Positions 6,902 through 16,049 of a stretch of 58,500 nucleotides of DNA are shown piece after piece (the first letter of the stretch is position 1; each line of letters opens with the position of its first letter). Location of the stretch: the NCBI GenBank assembly GCA_017543645.1, contig JAFYFR010000101.1, positions 1 to 58,500 on the forward strand, read 5' to 3'. A program made the position numbers and the translations under genes. The notes beneath the pieces are model-generated. The model was not told the origin of the DNA and searched no databases. It saw nothing but the letters and a program-made list of their open reading frames with translations. The stretch is from Bacteroidales bacterium. Lineage in GTDB: Bacteria; Bacteroidota; Bacteroidia; Bacteroidales; UBA3824.

Positions 6902-8242
6902 ATGAGGATTCTTGCCACTATATGGTTTATCGTGCTGTCGCTTGGCGCAGTAGGTCAGGGCTATGAACTAAAGGTCAGACTTACCGACGCTCAGCCGCAG
7001 AAAGTTCGTCTTGCGTATTATTACGAGGATAAACAATATCTTGTAACTGACTCTGCACCAAGCGAAAAGGGTGTTTATGTGTTCCGTGGCAACGAAAAAC
7101 TTCCAGCAGGAATCTACAGCGTGATTTTGGATGGAAGCGCACAATATTTTGATTTGTTGATAGATAACGAAAATCAGAATTTTTCATTGAAATGCTCAGC
7201 CTCCGACCCGCAGAAAACTATGAAGATTACCGGCTCGGATGTCAACGCCAAGTTTTTCGACTATCAACGCCGTATGACACAGCTTGTGGTACAGCAACGC
7301 GACCTCGACACGGCGAAAAAGTACGAGAAAGATTCCGCAAAACTTGAACAAATAGACTTGAAACTCAGTAAGATAGACAGCCAGTACGAACAAGCTTGGC
7401 GCGATGAGGTGGCGGCTAATCCCAACACTATATTAGCCGATATGCTCGCCGGTCTCAACGCCACCAACTTCCCGGGCGACAGTATGTTCCACTATATCAA
7501 TTTTGCTCAGCCGGGACTGTTGCGCACGCCATTTTTTTATAATTGTGTCCGCACTCACATTGCCCGGCACATCGAAACCAACGCATACGAAATCATGCGT
7601 CAGACAGATCGGATAATTGCTATGAGTAAAGCAAATATTGATGTGTATCATTATGTTACGGCTTATCTACTGAATTTTTACCGTACTTTTTACAAAATCG
7701 GAATGAACGAGGTCTTTGTGCATATTGCCGATACTTATTTTCTCTCCGACACTGTGAAACATCTTCCCTCTGATACTCGGCAAATGATTGAGGAACAGCG
7801 CAATATCTACCGTTCGTCGATTGTCGGATACGACGCTTACGATTTTAAGGCGCGTAGGGTAGGGGGCGAGGATACTATTGATATTTTTGACTACGCTGGT
7901 AGCAAGCCAATTCTGCTTATGTTTTGGGCTAACGGTTGTGGACATTGCGATAGTGCCGAAAATGCTATAAAATTTTATTATAACGGACTTGTAAATAAAG
8001 GCTACCAAGTTTTTACACTCTGCAACGACGATTTCTCATACGAGAGCATAAAGGCTAACTCTGAGCGTAAGAATTTCCCGTGGATCGACCTCTGCGACAC
8101 CAAAAATATGTCGCGTTTCCGTGAGTATTACTATGTGGTCAGCACCCCAATAATGTACCTTATCGACGAAAAACGGCGTATTGCCGCCAAATTGGTTGGT
8201 GAGGACAGAATTACTAACGCACTTCAACAATTATCTCAATAA
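6902..8242 (+). CDS. Exported TlpA-like thioredoxin-fold protein, paralogue of the upstream gene
   Basis: 446 residues with the same plan as its neighbour: signal peptide (MRILATIWFIVLSLGAVGQG), DUF4369-like N-domain with YFDLLIDNENQNF, helical middle, then a thioredoxin fold (LLMFWANGCGHCDSAE, CxxC at C346 and C349; STPIMYLIDE cis-Pro loop). The active-site dipeptide is Gly-His here and Ser-His in the neighbour, so redox potentials may differ. Tandem arrangement suggests duplication followed by divergence. Confidence 0.82.
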   Translation: MRILATIWFIVLSLGAVGQGYELKVRLTDAQPQKVRLAYYYEDKQYLVTDSAPSEKGVYVFRGNEKLPAGIYSVILDGSAQYFDLLIDNENQNFSLKCSASDPQKTMKITGSDVNAKFFDYQRRMTQLVVQQRDLDTAKKYEKDSAKLEQIDLKLSKIDSQYEQAWRDEVAANPNTILADMLAGLNATNFPGDSMFHYINFAQPGLLRTPFFYNCVRTHIARHIETNAYEIMRQTDRIIAMSKANIDVYHYVTAYLLNFYRTFYKIGMNEVFVHIADTYFLSDTVKHLPSDTRQMIEEQRNIYRSSIVGYDAYDFKARRVGGEDTIDIFDYAGSKPILLMFWANGCGHCDSAENAIKFYYNGLVNKGYQVFTLCNDDFSYESIKANSERKNFPWIDLCDTKNMSRFREYYYVVSTPIMYLIDEKRRIAAKLVGEDRITNALQQLSQ

Positions 8243-8257
8243 TAAATAGTTACTAAT

Positions 8258-8812
8258 ATGAAAAAAGCCTATATCCTACTTGCCGACGGTTTTGAGCTTA
8301 TAGAGGCTCTTGCTCCTTACGATGTTTTCTGCCGTGGCGGAATCGACGTTAAAACTGTTTCAATCAACAATAATAAGCAGGTTTCTGCATCCAACAAGGT
8401 TAAGGTGCAGGCAGACTATCTGATTTCAGAAGTCAATGATTTCGACTCTGCCGATTTAATTTACCTTCCAGGCGGTTATCCGGGGTACGAAAATCTCGGT
8501 AAGGATGCCGCAGTTGGTTCAATTGCCAAAAAACATTTCAATTCGGGCAAGCTTACAGCTGCTATTTGTGGAGCTCCTACTGTTTTGGATATCAATCAGA
8601 TAGGTTATGGTAAAAAGCTAACTTCTCATTCTTGCTGCAAAGAGCAGATGAGCCGCAACTACATATATACCGGCAACCCTATCGAACACGATGGAAATCT
8701 CATAACTTGCATCGGAGCTGGTCATTCAGTTGATTTTGCAATCGAAATCGCTTCTATTCTTGCTGGTAGCGAAGCTGTGAAAAAAATCAAGAACGGAATG
8801 GAGTTGAAATAA
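8258..8812 (+). CDS. DJ-1/PfpI family protein
   Basis: 184 residues, the full length of a DJ-1 domain. It starts KKAYILLADGFELIEALAP, where the Glu of FELIE is the conserved acidic residue near the nucleophile. The nucleophilic Cys is C107 in AAICGAPTVL, and GAGHSVDFAIEI lies near the end. No signal peptide, so cytoplasmic. Members act in oxidative stress response or handle reactive carbonyls; which applies here cannot be told. It sits 15 bp after the second thioredoxin-like gene, which fits a redox-stress operon. Confidence 0.9.
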   Translation: MKKAYILLADGFELIEALAPYDVFCRGGIDVKTVSINNNKQVSASNKVKVQADYLISEVNDFDSADLIYLPGGYPGYENLGKDAAVGSIAKKHFNSGKLTAAICGAPTVLDINQIGYGKKLTSHSCCKEQMSRNYIYTGNPIEHDGNLITCIGAGHSVDFAIEIASILAGSEAVKKIKNGMELK

Positions 8813-8847
8813 TGAATTGTTTGATATAACTTTTTGTATTATTATTA

Positions 8848-9579
8848 ATGCGAAAATTTGTTTTTTTATTGTTTATTGTCCTGCTGTCTTGTGCAGGGCT
8901 TTCTGCACAGGATGGTTTTTGGTTTACCTTTTCGTGTAATGGCAATCCACTGAAACTTAATGATATGATTTACAAATCTAAACGTGGACTTGCTTATCAG
9001 GTGGCTCAATGTCAGTATTTTGTGTCAGATTTTGCCCTTATTCTCAAAGATGGAAAGGATAATCTTCTGCCTAATTCCGTCCATTATGTGGATGTGGAAA
9101 TCCCTAATACGCTTAAATGGTTTCCTTCGGATGATTTTTCTTTGCAAGATGTTGATAGCGTTAAGTTTACCTTTGGTTTGGATTCTGTTCAAAACCGTAG
9201 TTACCGATTCAAGAATCCTCCCGAAAACCTGATGTTCTGGCCTGATTATCTTGGCGGTGGCTATCATTACATGAAAACCAACATCCTTTATCTCGATTCT
9301 CAGAACAATATCAATGCTTTCAATTGTCATATTGGTCGTGGTCAGGTGTATGATTCTGAGGGTGAACCAATTGAGTATATCAACAATGATTTTATTGTGA
9401 AGATTCCTGTTAAGACTATTGTTGTTGACGGTAAGACATTGGCAGTAATCAATCTTGACATTTCCACTATGTTTGATTATCCTAATGCTGAATTATTTAC
9501 TGATTATCATGGAATTATGAACAATCAGAAGGCCATGGGGCTTTTCGCCGAAAACATTAAGGCTGCTTTTGAGCGATGA
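8848..9579 (+). CDS. MbnP-like exported protein
   Basis: 243 residues with a signal peptide (MRKFVFLLFIVLLSCAGLSAQ). The body matches the MbnP family pattern: an early WFTFSCNGNPL strand, YQVAQCQYFVSDFALI (family: a Y-x-V-S-x-I-x-L core), VKFTFGLDS, the aromatic block LMFWPDYLGGGYHYMKT, FNCHIGRG, and a C-terminal NNQKAMGLFAENI helix. In methanotrophs MbnP binds copper after its partner MbnH oxidises a Trp to kynurenine. The next gene, overlapping by 4 bp, is the MbnH/MauG-like partner. The aromatic block makes W modification plausible, but this is inference. Confidence 0.8.
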   Translation: MRKFVFLLFIVLLSCAGLSAQDGFWFTFSCNGNPLKLNDMIYKSKRGLAYQVAQCQYFVSDFALILKDGKDNLLPNSVHYVDVEIPNTLKWFPSDDFSLQDVDSVKFTFGLDSVQNRSYRFKNPPENLMFWPDYLGGGYHYMKTNILYLDSQNNINAFNCHIGRGQVYDSEGEPIEYINNDFIVKIPVKTIVVDGKTLAVINLDISTMFDYPNAELFTDYHGIMNNQKAMGLFAENIKAAFER

Positions 9580-10667
9580 GAAAATATTTCGTCTTTTTCC
9601 TTTTAGCTGTTGTTTCATGCTCTTGCGGCAATCGTCTTCCGCAATACACATACGAACCTGTACCGTATGATTTGGGTGTACCATTTTTCCCTGATTCTCT
9701 AAATATACCTGCCGACAATCCTATGACTCAGGACGGTGTACGTCTCGGCCGTTATCTTTTTTACGACGAGCGTCTTTCTGGCGACCCTAAGAGGCCGATG
9801 AGCTGTGCATCCTGCCACAAACAGGAATATTCGTTTGAGTGCGGTACTTCCGTTTTCCCCGACGGACGTCCCGTTGGCAATTCTGGAAAAAAAACACCCA
9901 ACGTGATGCTCCCTTTGGTTAATTTGGTTTGGAACTCCAACGGCTATTTCTGGAATGGCTATATTGATAAGACTTCTGGTAAAAATATCGAAACCACTGT
10001 TCCAATGGCAATTATCGCTCCGCACGAAATGGATGGCGATATCGAACGCACTGTTAAACTTATTAGGAACGACCCTTTTTATCGCGAACTTTTTTATAAG
10101 GCTTTTGGCACAACCGAAATCAACATTGATTTGATTTCAAAAGCAGTTGCTCAGTTTGTCCGTTCGTTGATAAGTTTCGATTCAAAGTTCGACCGTTTTA
10201 TGGCTGGCGAGGTGCAGCTTTCAAAAAGCGAAATGCGCGGGCTTATGCTTTTTACTACCGAAGGTGCTGACTGTTTTCATTGCCATGGTTCGCCCGCTTT
10301 GCCCCTCTGGACCACCAATCTTTTTATGAACAATGCCAAAGATATAGATTTTGAAGGTCAGAACGACCGCTCTGCGATAACTCAAAATCCTTTGGATAAA
10401 GGCAAGTACCGTGTACCCACGCTTCGAAATATTGAATTTACAGCACCATATATGCACGACGGACGTTTCAAGACCTTGGACGATGTTCTCGAGTTTTATA
10501 ACAACGGTCTTAAGCGTTCGCCATATATCGATCCTTTGTCGATAAACACCAATCATGGCGGTATGCACCTTTCCAACAGAGACCTTCAAGACCTGAAGGC
10601 GTTTCTTCTCACCCTTTCCGACACCGCTTTTATCCACGATTCTCGTTTTTCTAACCCGTGGAAATAA
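9576..10667 (+). CDS. Di-haem cytochrome c peroxidase, MbnH/MauG-like lipoprotein
   Basis: 363 residues. The signal peptide ends in a lipobox (VVSC), so it is probably a periplasm-facing lipoprotein. Two c-type haem sites are seen: CASCH at residues 77-81 and CFHCH at 233-237. The CCP_MauG landmarks are present (LGRYLFYDERLSGD, KYRVPTLRNIEFTAPYMHDGRF). MbnH enzymes use such haems to form a high-valent state that oxidises Trp in MbnP. The 4-bp overlap with the MbnP-like gene supports a dedicated pair. An ordinary H2O2-scavenging peroxidase is the alternative. Confidence 0.9.
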   Translation: MRKYFVFFLLAVVSCSCGNRLPQYTYEPVPYDLGVPFFPDSLNIPADNPMTQDGVRLGRYLFYDERLSGDPKRPMSCASCHKQEYSFECGTSVFPDGRPVGNSGKKTPNVMLPLVNLVWNSNGYFWNGYIDKTSGKNIETTVPMAIIAPHEMDGDIERTVKLIRNDPFYRELFYKAFGTTEINIDLISKAVAQFVRSLISFDSKFDRFMAGEVQLSKSEMRGLMLFTTEGADCFHCHGSPALPLWTTNLFMNNAKDIDFEGQNDRSAITQNPLDKGKYRVPTLRNIEFTAPYMHDGRFKTLDDVLEFYNNGLKRSPYIDPLSINTNHGGMHLSNRDLQDLKAFLLTLSDTAFIHDSRFSNPWK

Positions 10668-10834
10668 TTTTTTGATTTCATATTTGTATTATTTGTTTTA
10701 ACTTTTGTGCCTATTGTTTTTGATTTTGTGATATTTGAATATTACAATTTTGAATTATTTTATCTCTTTCGTTTCTTTGCTCATATACTTTCAATCAACT
10801 TTTTTTTCTATTTGGTAGTTTTAATTGAAGTTTT
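10668..10834. other. A/T-rich spacer before the regulator gene
   Basis: 167 bases, very T-rich. I see no convincing terminator or consensus promoter here. Confidence 0.3.
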
Positions 10835-12508
10835 ATGAGTAACTTTTATTGCATAAGTATGGCGTATGCTTTGTCTGCCCGAAATTACTTGTCAATAGTG
10901 CGGTCAGATGATGTATTTTTGCCTTTGCTGCTGTATTGGGTGCCTCCTTTATTGGTGGTTGTGGCGGCTGTGCTGGTGGTTGTTTTGATTCGCAGGCGGT
11001 ATAAAAAGCGTTTGCAGCAGAAGATGGATTTTTTCACAGGTGTTTCGCAGCTGTATCGTACTCCGCTTTCATATATTATATCACCGCTGAGGGCGTTGAA
11101 AGATTCGGCAGAATATACTGAGGATCAGAAATCGCTGTTTAACTTTATGCTTGGTAATGCTTTGCGTTTGCTTAAGATAAATGATTCTGTGGCTGATTTG
11201 GGTTCTGACAATACGTCGCACAGTAGTTTTGTTACCGAAAAAACCGATGTTGTTTCTTTTGTTTCTGATATTTGCCACGGATTTGATATTGTGGCGGAGC
11301 AGCAGGGTGTGTCCTTTAAATTTTCATCACAGTCTTCAGATTTCTTCGCTTATATCGACCGTGAGAAAATCGACACGGCCTTTTATCTTCTTTTTTCTCA
11401 AATTTTTGCTTATATGTCTGAAGATAAGGAGATTGATGTTATAGCCGAACCATTAGGAAATAATCTAATTATAAAGGTGTCGGTCAATGATTATTCTTTT
11501 AATCCCGACCGTCTGATGTCTGAAATTAGTTTGCGTATCGTAAGGCATTATATAGAGATGCATCATGGTTCTTTGACGGTAGTTAAAAAGAATGAAAAGT
11601 GTGTTGAATTTACATTCACGCTTACACCGGGAACAGAGTTTAAGACGGATATAAAATCCACCGGTTTTGAACATATCAAGCCAGTAACCCTTCCGAAATC
11701 CAAAAACACAATCCGCCTTTCGGGCGACGGCAAAGACGGTGGCACTGATACTATTCTAATAGTGGATGCCGACAACAATATCCTCAATTATATGTCGATG
11801 CTTTTTTCGCCTTTGTATAATGTTGAAACCGCTTCCAATGGTGTTACAGGATTCGACAAGGCAGTGGCTACGCTTCCCGACCTTATCATAACCGAGATTT
11901 CGATGCCTAAGCGGGATGGTTTGGCTATGTGCCGGCAGTTGAAAGCCAATGTAGACACGTGCCATATTCCGGTAGTTGTGCTGTCGGTGGAGGATTCGAT
12001 GACGCGCCGGATGGAATGTGCCGAAAGTGGCGGCGATTTGTTTATTTCCAAGCCGTTTGACTTTAAATATCTTTCGTTGATGGTAAAAAATCTTTTGCAA
12101 CAGCGCAAGATGCTTCAAAATAAGTTTGGCAACGATGTTATCCTTCCTGAGGGGCAGCTTGCATCGATTTCTGAGCGCGATTTGCTCCGACGTGTTACCG
12201 CCGTTATCAAAAAACGTATGTCGGATCCTAATCTCAATGTAGAAACTCTTAGCGAGGAGATAGGTATGAGCCGTGGACACCTCCAGCGTAAGTTCAAAGC
12301 CATTACGGGACAGAATCCTAACGAGTTTATCCGTATTACACGGCTCAATTCCGCTGCTGAACTTTTGTTAAACAAGGACATATCCATAAAAGAGATTGCT
12401 GTATTAACAGGGTTCGGCTCGCAATCTTACTTCTGCACCATATTTTTAAAGCAGTTTAATATCTCTCCGAAACAATACCGTATGCAAGGCCGTCCCTTAG
12501 ACGCGTAA
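10835..12508 (+). CDS. Degenerate hybrid two-component regulator with AraC-type output
   Basis: 557 residues. Order: short N-terminus and one membrane helix (about 28-54), a histidine-kinase-like region (65-260), a receiver domain (about 305-420) and an AraC-type double HTH (about 455-555, ending in GFGSQSYFCTIFLKQFNISPKQYR). It lacks the long periplasmic sensor typical of Bacteroides hybrid regulators. The H-box reads FFTGVSQLYRTPL, so the phospho-accepting His is Gln72. The N- and G-boxes for ATP are unrecognisable. In the receiver the phospho-accepting Asp is Glu354 (LIITEISMP); the Lys in SKPFD remains. The DNA-binding domain looks intact, so it probably works without phosphorylation. It lies directly upstream of two SusC/SusD loci, its likely targets. 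Confidence 0.85.
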   Translation: MSNFYCISMAYALSARNYLSIVRSDDVFLPLLLYWVPPLLVVVAAVLVVVLIRRRYKKRLQQKMDFFTGVSQLYRTPLSYIISPLRALKDSAEYTEDQKSLFNFMLGNALRLLKINDSVADLGSDNTSHSSFVTEKTDVVSFVSDICHGFDIVAEQQGVSFKFSSQSSDFFAYIDREKIDTAFYLLFSQIFAYMSEDKEIDVIAEPLGNNLIIKVSVNDYSFNPDRLMSEISLRIVRHYIEMHHGSLTVVKKNEKCVEFTFTLTPGTEFKTDIKSTGFEHIKPVTLPKSKNTIRLSGDGKDGGTDTILIVDADNNILNYMSMLFSPLYNVETASNGVTGFDKAVATLPDLIITEISMPKRDGLAMCRQLKANVDTCHIPVVVLSVEDSMTRRMECAESGGDLFISKPFDFKYLSLMVKNLLQQRKMLQNKFGNDVILPEGQLASISERDLLRRVTAVIKKRMSDPNLNVETLSEEIGMSRGHLQRKFKAITGQNPNEFIRITRLNSAAELLLNKDISIKEIAVLTGFGSQSYFCTIFLKQFNISPKQYRMQGRPLDA

Positions 12509-12637
12509 TCTATTCTTTTTTCTTCACATTTCTGCTCGTTTCGAGTAACACTTTTTAACATTCGTTTTCTTTTTATTGCGCTTTTGAATTTAGAATTTGT
12601 GCTTAAAAGTTACAAAATCTAAAAAAATCCCCTCGTG

Positions 12638-12671
12638 TTACATTTCCTAAACTTATTGTTACATATCCTAA
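12638..12671 (+). promoter_or_regulatory. Direct-repeat site upstream of the first SusC gene
   Basis: Two copies of a TTACATnTCCTAA motif start at 12638 and 12659, exactly 21 bp apart. The second copy lies 57 bp before the TAAGTTTG box at 12716. The identical arrangement occurs upstream of the second SusC gene. AraC-type proteins bind such direct repeats, and the adjacent regulator is the obvious candidate. Confidence 0.6.
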
Positions 12672-12715
12672 TTTATTACACAGGGTGTCTCCTTATAATT
12701 CCAATGTAATTTGTC

Positions 12716-12723
12716 TAAGTTTG
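12716..12723 (+). promoter_or_regulatory. -7 box of the first SusC/SusD operon, poor -33
   Basis: TAAGTTTG fits TAnnTTTG, but no TTTG lies at the expected distance upstream (the region reads around CCTTATAATTCC). A promoter without a -33 box is likely to need an activator, in keeping with the repeats just upstream. The leader to the ATG at 12933 is about 200 bases, A-rich, and includes a small hairpin (GAGGT / ACCTC, 12844-12859). Confidence 0.5.
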
Positions 12724-12932
12724 TATGTACCGTAACCGTGAGGTGAAAGATTTTGAAAAGATAATTTTTACAGACACTTAATATATGTAACCTAATTTTA
12801 ATTTAATATGACATAGAAAAAAGAAAAGAAAGACAAAAATCCGGAGGTCAGGATACCTCAGCAATTAATATTTTGCTCAAAACTCCTAAAACTTAAATCG
12901 ATTCATTTATTAACTGAATTAAAGTATTTTTT

Positions 12933-15900
12933 ATGAGACAATTTTTTTTATTGGGACTTTTAACATTATTGTTCCCATTTGCTCTGAGTGCTCAGAACAT
13001 CACTGTTTCCGGCAAGGTGTTCGATGCCTCAACTAACGAGCCCTTAGTAGGTGTAACCGTTGTACAGACGGGCACACAGAACGGAACCATCACCGACATC
13101 GAAGGTAACTACTCTATCAGCTGCCCCGGTGATGCATCATTAACATTTTCATATATCGGTTTTGTAACACAGACCGTTTATGTTAATGGAAAATCTAACC
13201 TTCCCGTTTACCTCAACACAGACGACAAGACTCTCGACGAGATTGTGGTTGTAGGTTACGGTACACAGCGTAAGAGCGACCTTACCGGTTCTGTTGCTTC
13301 GGTTGGCGAGGACGACATGAAAAACCGCTCTACTTCCGACGCTGCCGCAGCTCTTCAAGGCAAGGCTGCCGGTGTTCAGGTTTTGACAAACTCTGGTGCT
13401 CCTGGTAAAGGCGCAGAAATCCGTGTTCGTGGTATGTCCTCGAACTCTGGTAACCTCGGACCCCTTTTGATCGTTGACGGTTTGAAAGTTGACAACATCC
13501 AGTACCTCGACCCCGAAATGATCGAGTCTATGGAGATCCTTAAGGACGCTGCTTCGGCTGCCATCTACGGTGCTCAGGCTGGTAACGGTGTTGTTCTTAT
13601 CACAACCAAGAACGGTTCGAAAGCTAAAGACGGTACAATTTTCTACAACGGTCAGTGGTCTTACAGTTCTTTGAGCAACGACCTCGAAGTATTGAACAGA
13701 GATCAGTACATCCGTTATTGGCGCGATATGTACGGTCAGGATATTGACTGGCTCAAATCTCAGAGAGGTTACGACGGTACAAGCGAATATAAATGGCAGG
13801 ACGAAGTATTCGAGCCTACTTGGAGCTCTCGTCACACCATCGGCTTCCAAGGCGGCAACGACCGTGGAAACTACTTCGTAGCTCTCAACAACGTTAAACA
13901 GGACGGTATCTACGTAGGACACAAAGATACTTATAAGAGGACCACTCTACAGGCTAACGCTGAATACAAAATCAAAAAATGGTTAACAGTTGGTACTAAC
14001 AACTCTTTGGAAAGATGGGAAACTCAGTCGGTTTCTCAGCAGAACGACAACGGTAGCGCACTTCTTGGTGCTGTTACATCAGATCCTCTTTTCGGACCCC
14101 TCTGTAAAGACGAAAGCGAACTCACCGAAGGTCAGAAGAACGCTATCGCAGCAGGCATAGTTGTTCCCAAGAACTCTGACGGCAAATACTACAAAATGTC
14201 TCCCCTCACAGGTCAGACACAGTCTGGTAACCCCTTGATTCGTCAGGAAGTTGAAGAGAACCCCAGCCATGGTCACACTCTCCGTGGTTTGGCTTACTTG
14301 AACTTTAATCCTATCCAAGGTCTTGTATTCACATCTCGTTTTGGTTACAGAGTTGCTCAGAACTACTCTCGTGAGTTCGAGTTCCCGATGTACGCCAACG
14401 ACTTCGTAGCTAAGAGCGACTACCGCATCAAAGCTACCGACAACACTTCTACATACTACCAGTGGGAAAACTTCGTAAACTACAACAAGACTTTCGCTGA
14501 GAAACACGCTGTAGGTGTGATGGTTGGTATGAGCTGGGAGCAGTCTAACTGGGACAATGTCTGGGCAGAAGCCAAAGGTACAGAGGGCAAACAAATCTTC
14601 AAAGGTAACGCTCCCAACTACTATTATTTAGACTATGTATTGGATGACGTTAAGAAGACTGCCGGCAACGCTCCTGGCGAATCTTGCAATATGTCTTACT
14701 TCGGTCGTTTGACTTATAGCTTTGACAACCGTTACAGCATCCAGTTCAACTTCCGCGCTGACGCATTCGACTCTTCTAAACTTCCCAAAGACTCTCGCTG
14801 GGGTAAATTCCCGTCGTTCTCTGCAGGATGGACAGTTAGCAACGAAAGCTTTATCAAAGATAACATCAGCACCGACGTCCTCTCATTCTTGAAAATCCGT
14901 GGATCTTACGGTAAGAACGGTAACATCAACGTACTTAACGGTTATCCCTACTCTACCACTATGAAACTTAACGATATGTGGTATCAGTATCACGATGGTG
15001 TCGATACCCAGTCTCGTGGTTCAGTTCCCAACGGCATGCCTAACCCCGACCTCGTTTGGGAAGAGTCTAAACAGCTCGACTTAGGTTTCGACGCCCGCTT
15101 CCTCAACAGCCGCTTGTCTTTGAGCTTCGATTGGTACAAGAAAACAACAGAAGGCCTTCTCGTTACTGTTAAGCCTGTTGTTGAAACTGGTATCGGTTCT
15201 ACCGTCATCAACGCTGGTGACGTAGAGAACAAAGGTTGCGAGTTTGAAATCGGTTGGAAAGACAAAGTTCTTGGCGACCTCAACTACTCAGTAAATGTTA
15301 ACGTAGCTACTCTTAAGAACGAACTTACCTACCTTAACCCCATGGTTGACTACATCCCCGGTTCTGGTATCCAAGGTTCTGGTATTGCTACCCGTTGTGC
15401 CGAAGGACAGCCTCTTTGGGCTTTCTACGGCTACAAGACAGAAGGTGTTGACCCTGTTACTGGTGAAATCCTCTACGCTGACGTAAACAAAGATAAACAG
15501 CGCGGTACTCCCGATGATATGACATACCTCGGCTCAGGTCTTCCCAAAGTTACCTACGGTATCACCCTCAACCTTGAATACAAAGGTATCGACCTCACAG
15601 TATTCGGCAACGGCGTTTCGGGCAACAAGATCGTTCCCGCCGCTTGGCGTGCCGACCGTGCTTACTGTAACAACTACTCTTACTTCTACAAAAACTCTTG
15701 GTTCCCGTCTCATACCGACGCTAAATTCCCGAGAGTTGACAAGTGGGACGTAAACGCTTACAGTACCGACCTTACAATTTTCGACGGTTCTTATTTCAAA
15801 ATCAAACAGATTCAGTTGGGTTACACCCTTCCCAAGAACATCGTAAGCAAAGCATACATGAGCAGCTTGCGTGCATTCATCTCTCTTGAGAACTTCTTCA

Positions 15901-16028
15901 CATTTACCGATTACATCGGACTTGATCCTGAAACTGCATCTGCCAACACCAACAACCGCCTTGGTTTTGACTTTGGTACTTATCCTACTGCTAAGCAGGT
16001 TATTTTCGGTGTTAATGTTACATTCTAA
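12933..16028 (+). CDS. SusC/RagA-family TonB-dependent outer-membrane transporter
   Basis: 1031 residues with a signal peptide (MRQFFLLGLLTLLFPFALSAQ). A carboxypeptidase-regulatory-like beta domain follows (about 22-105: ITVSGKVFDASTNEPLVGV and ITDIEGNYSISC). Next come the TonB-box/plug start (DEIVVVGYGTQRKSDLTGSV), the plug (LLIVDGLKVDNI and AAIYGAQAGNGVVLITTK) and the 22-strand barrel ending in an aromatic C-terminus (VIFGVNVTF). With its SusD partner it imports a glycan or peptide ligand bound at the surface. No adjacent glycosidase points to the substrate. The first ~130 residues are almost identical to the second SusC. C-ending codons are strongly favoured, suggesting high expression. 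Confidence 0.95.
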   Translation: MRQFFLLGLLTLLFPFALSAQNITVSGKVFDASTNEPLVGVTVVQTGTQNGTITDIEGNYSISCPGDASLTFSYIGFVTQTVYVNGKSNLPVYLNTDDKTLDEIVVVGYGTQRKSDLTGSVASVGEDDMKNRSTSDAAAALQGKAAGVQVLTNSGAPGKGAEIRVRGMSSNSGNLGPLLIVDGLKVDNIQYLDPEMIESMEILKDAASAAIYGAQAGNGVVLITTKNGSKAKDGTIFYNGQWSYSSLSNDLEVLNRDQYIRYWRDMYGQDIDWLKSQRGYDGTSEYKWQDEVFEPTWSSRHTIGFQGGNDRGNYFVALNNVKQDGIYVGHKDTYKRTTLQANAEYKIKKWLTVGTNNSLERWETQSVSQQNDNGSALLGAVTSDPLFGPLCKDESELTEGQKNAIAAGIVVPKNSDGKYYKMSPLTGQTQSGNPLIRQEVEENPSHGHTLRGLAYLNFNPIQGLVFTSRFGYRVAQNYSREFEFPMYANDFVAKSDYRIKATDNTSTYYQWENFVNYNKTFAEKHAVGVMVGMSWEQSNWDNVWAEAKGTEGKQIFKGNAPNYYYLDYVLDDVKKTAGNAPGESCNMSYFGRLTYSFDNRYSIQFNFRADAFDSSKLPKDSRWGKFPSFSAGWTVSNESFIKDNISTDVLSFLKIRGSYGKNGNINVLNGYPYSTTMKLNDMWYQYHDGVDTQSRGSVPNGMPNPDLVWEESKQLDLGFDARFLNSRLSLSFDWYKKTTEGLLVTVKPVVETGIGSTVINAGDVENKGCEFEIGWKDKVLGDLNYSVNVNVATLKNELTYLNPMVDYIPGSGIQGSGIATRCAEGQPLWAFYGYKTEGVDPVTGEILYADVNKDKQRGTPDDMTYLGSGLPKVTYGITLNLEYKGIDLTVFGNGVSGNKIVPAAWRADRAYCNNYSYFYKNSWFPSHTDAKFPRVDKWDVNAYSTDLTIFDGSYFKIKQIQLGYTLPKNIVSKAYMSSLRAFISLENFFTFTDYIGLDPETASANTNNRLGFDFGTYPTAKQVIFGVNVTF

Positions 16029-16049
16029 TTTTTTAAAAGAGTATAATTT

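Noticed and set aside
12844..12859. A covarying riboswitch-like hairpin in the SusC leaders (12844-12859 and 18444-18457)
   Set aside because: The stem is only 4-5 bp, and the one stem difference between copies does not keep pairing.
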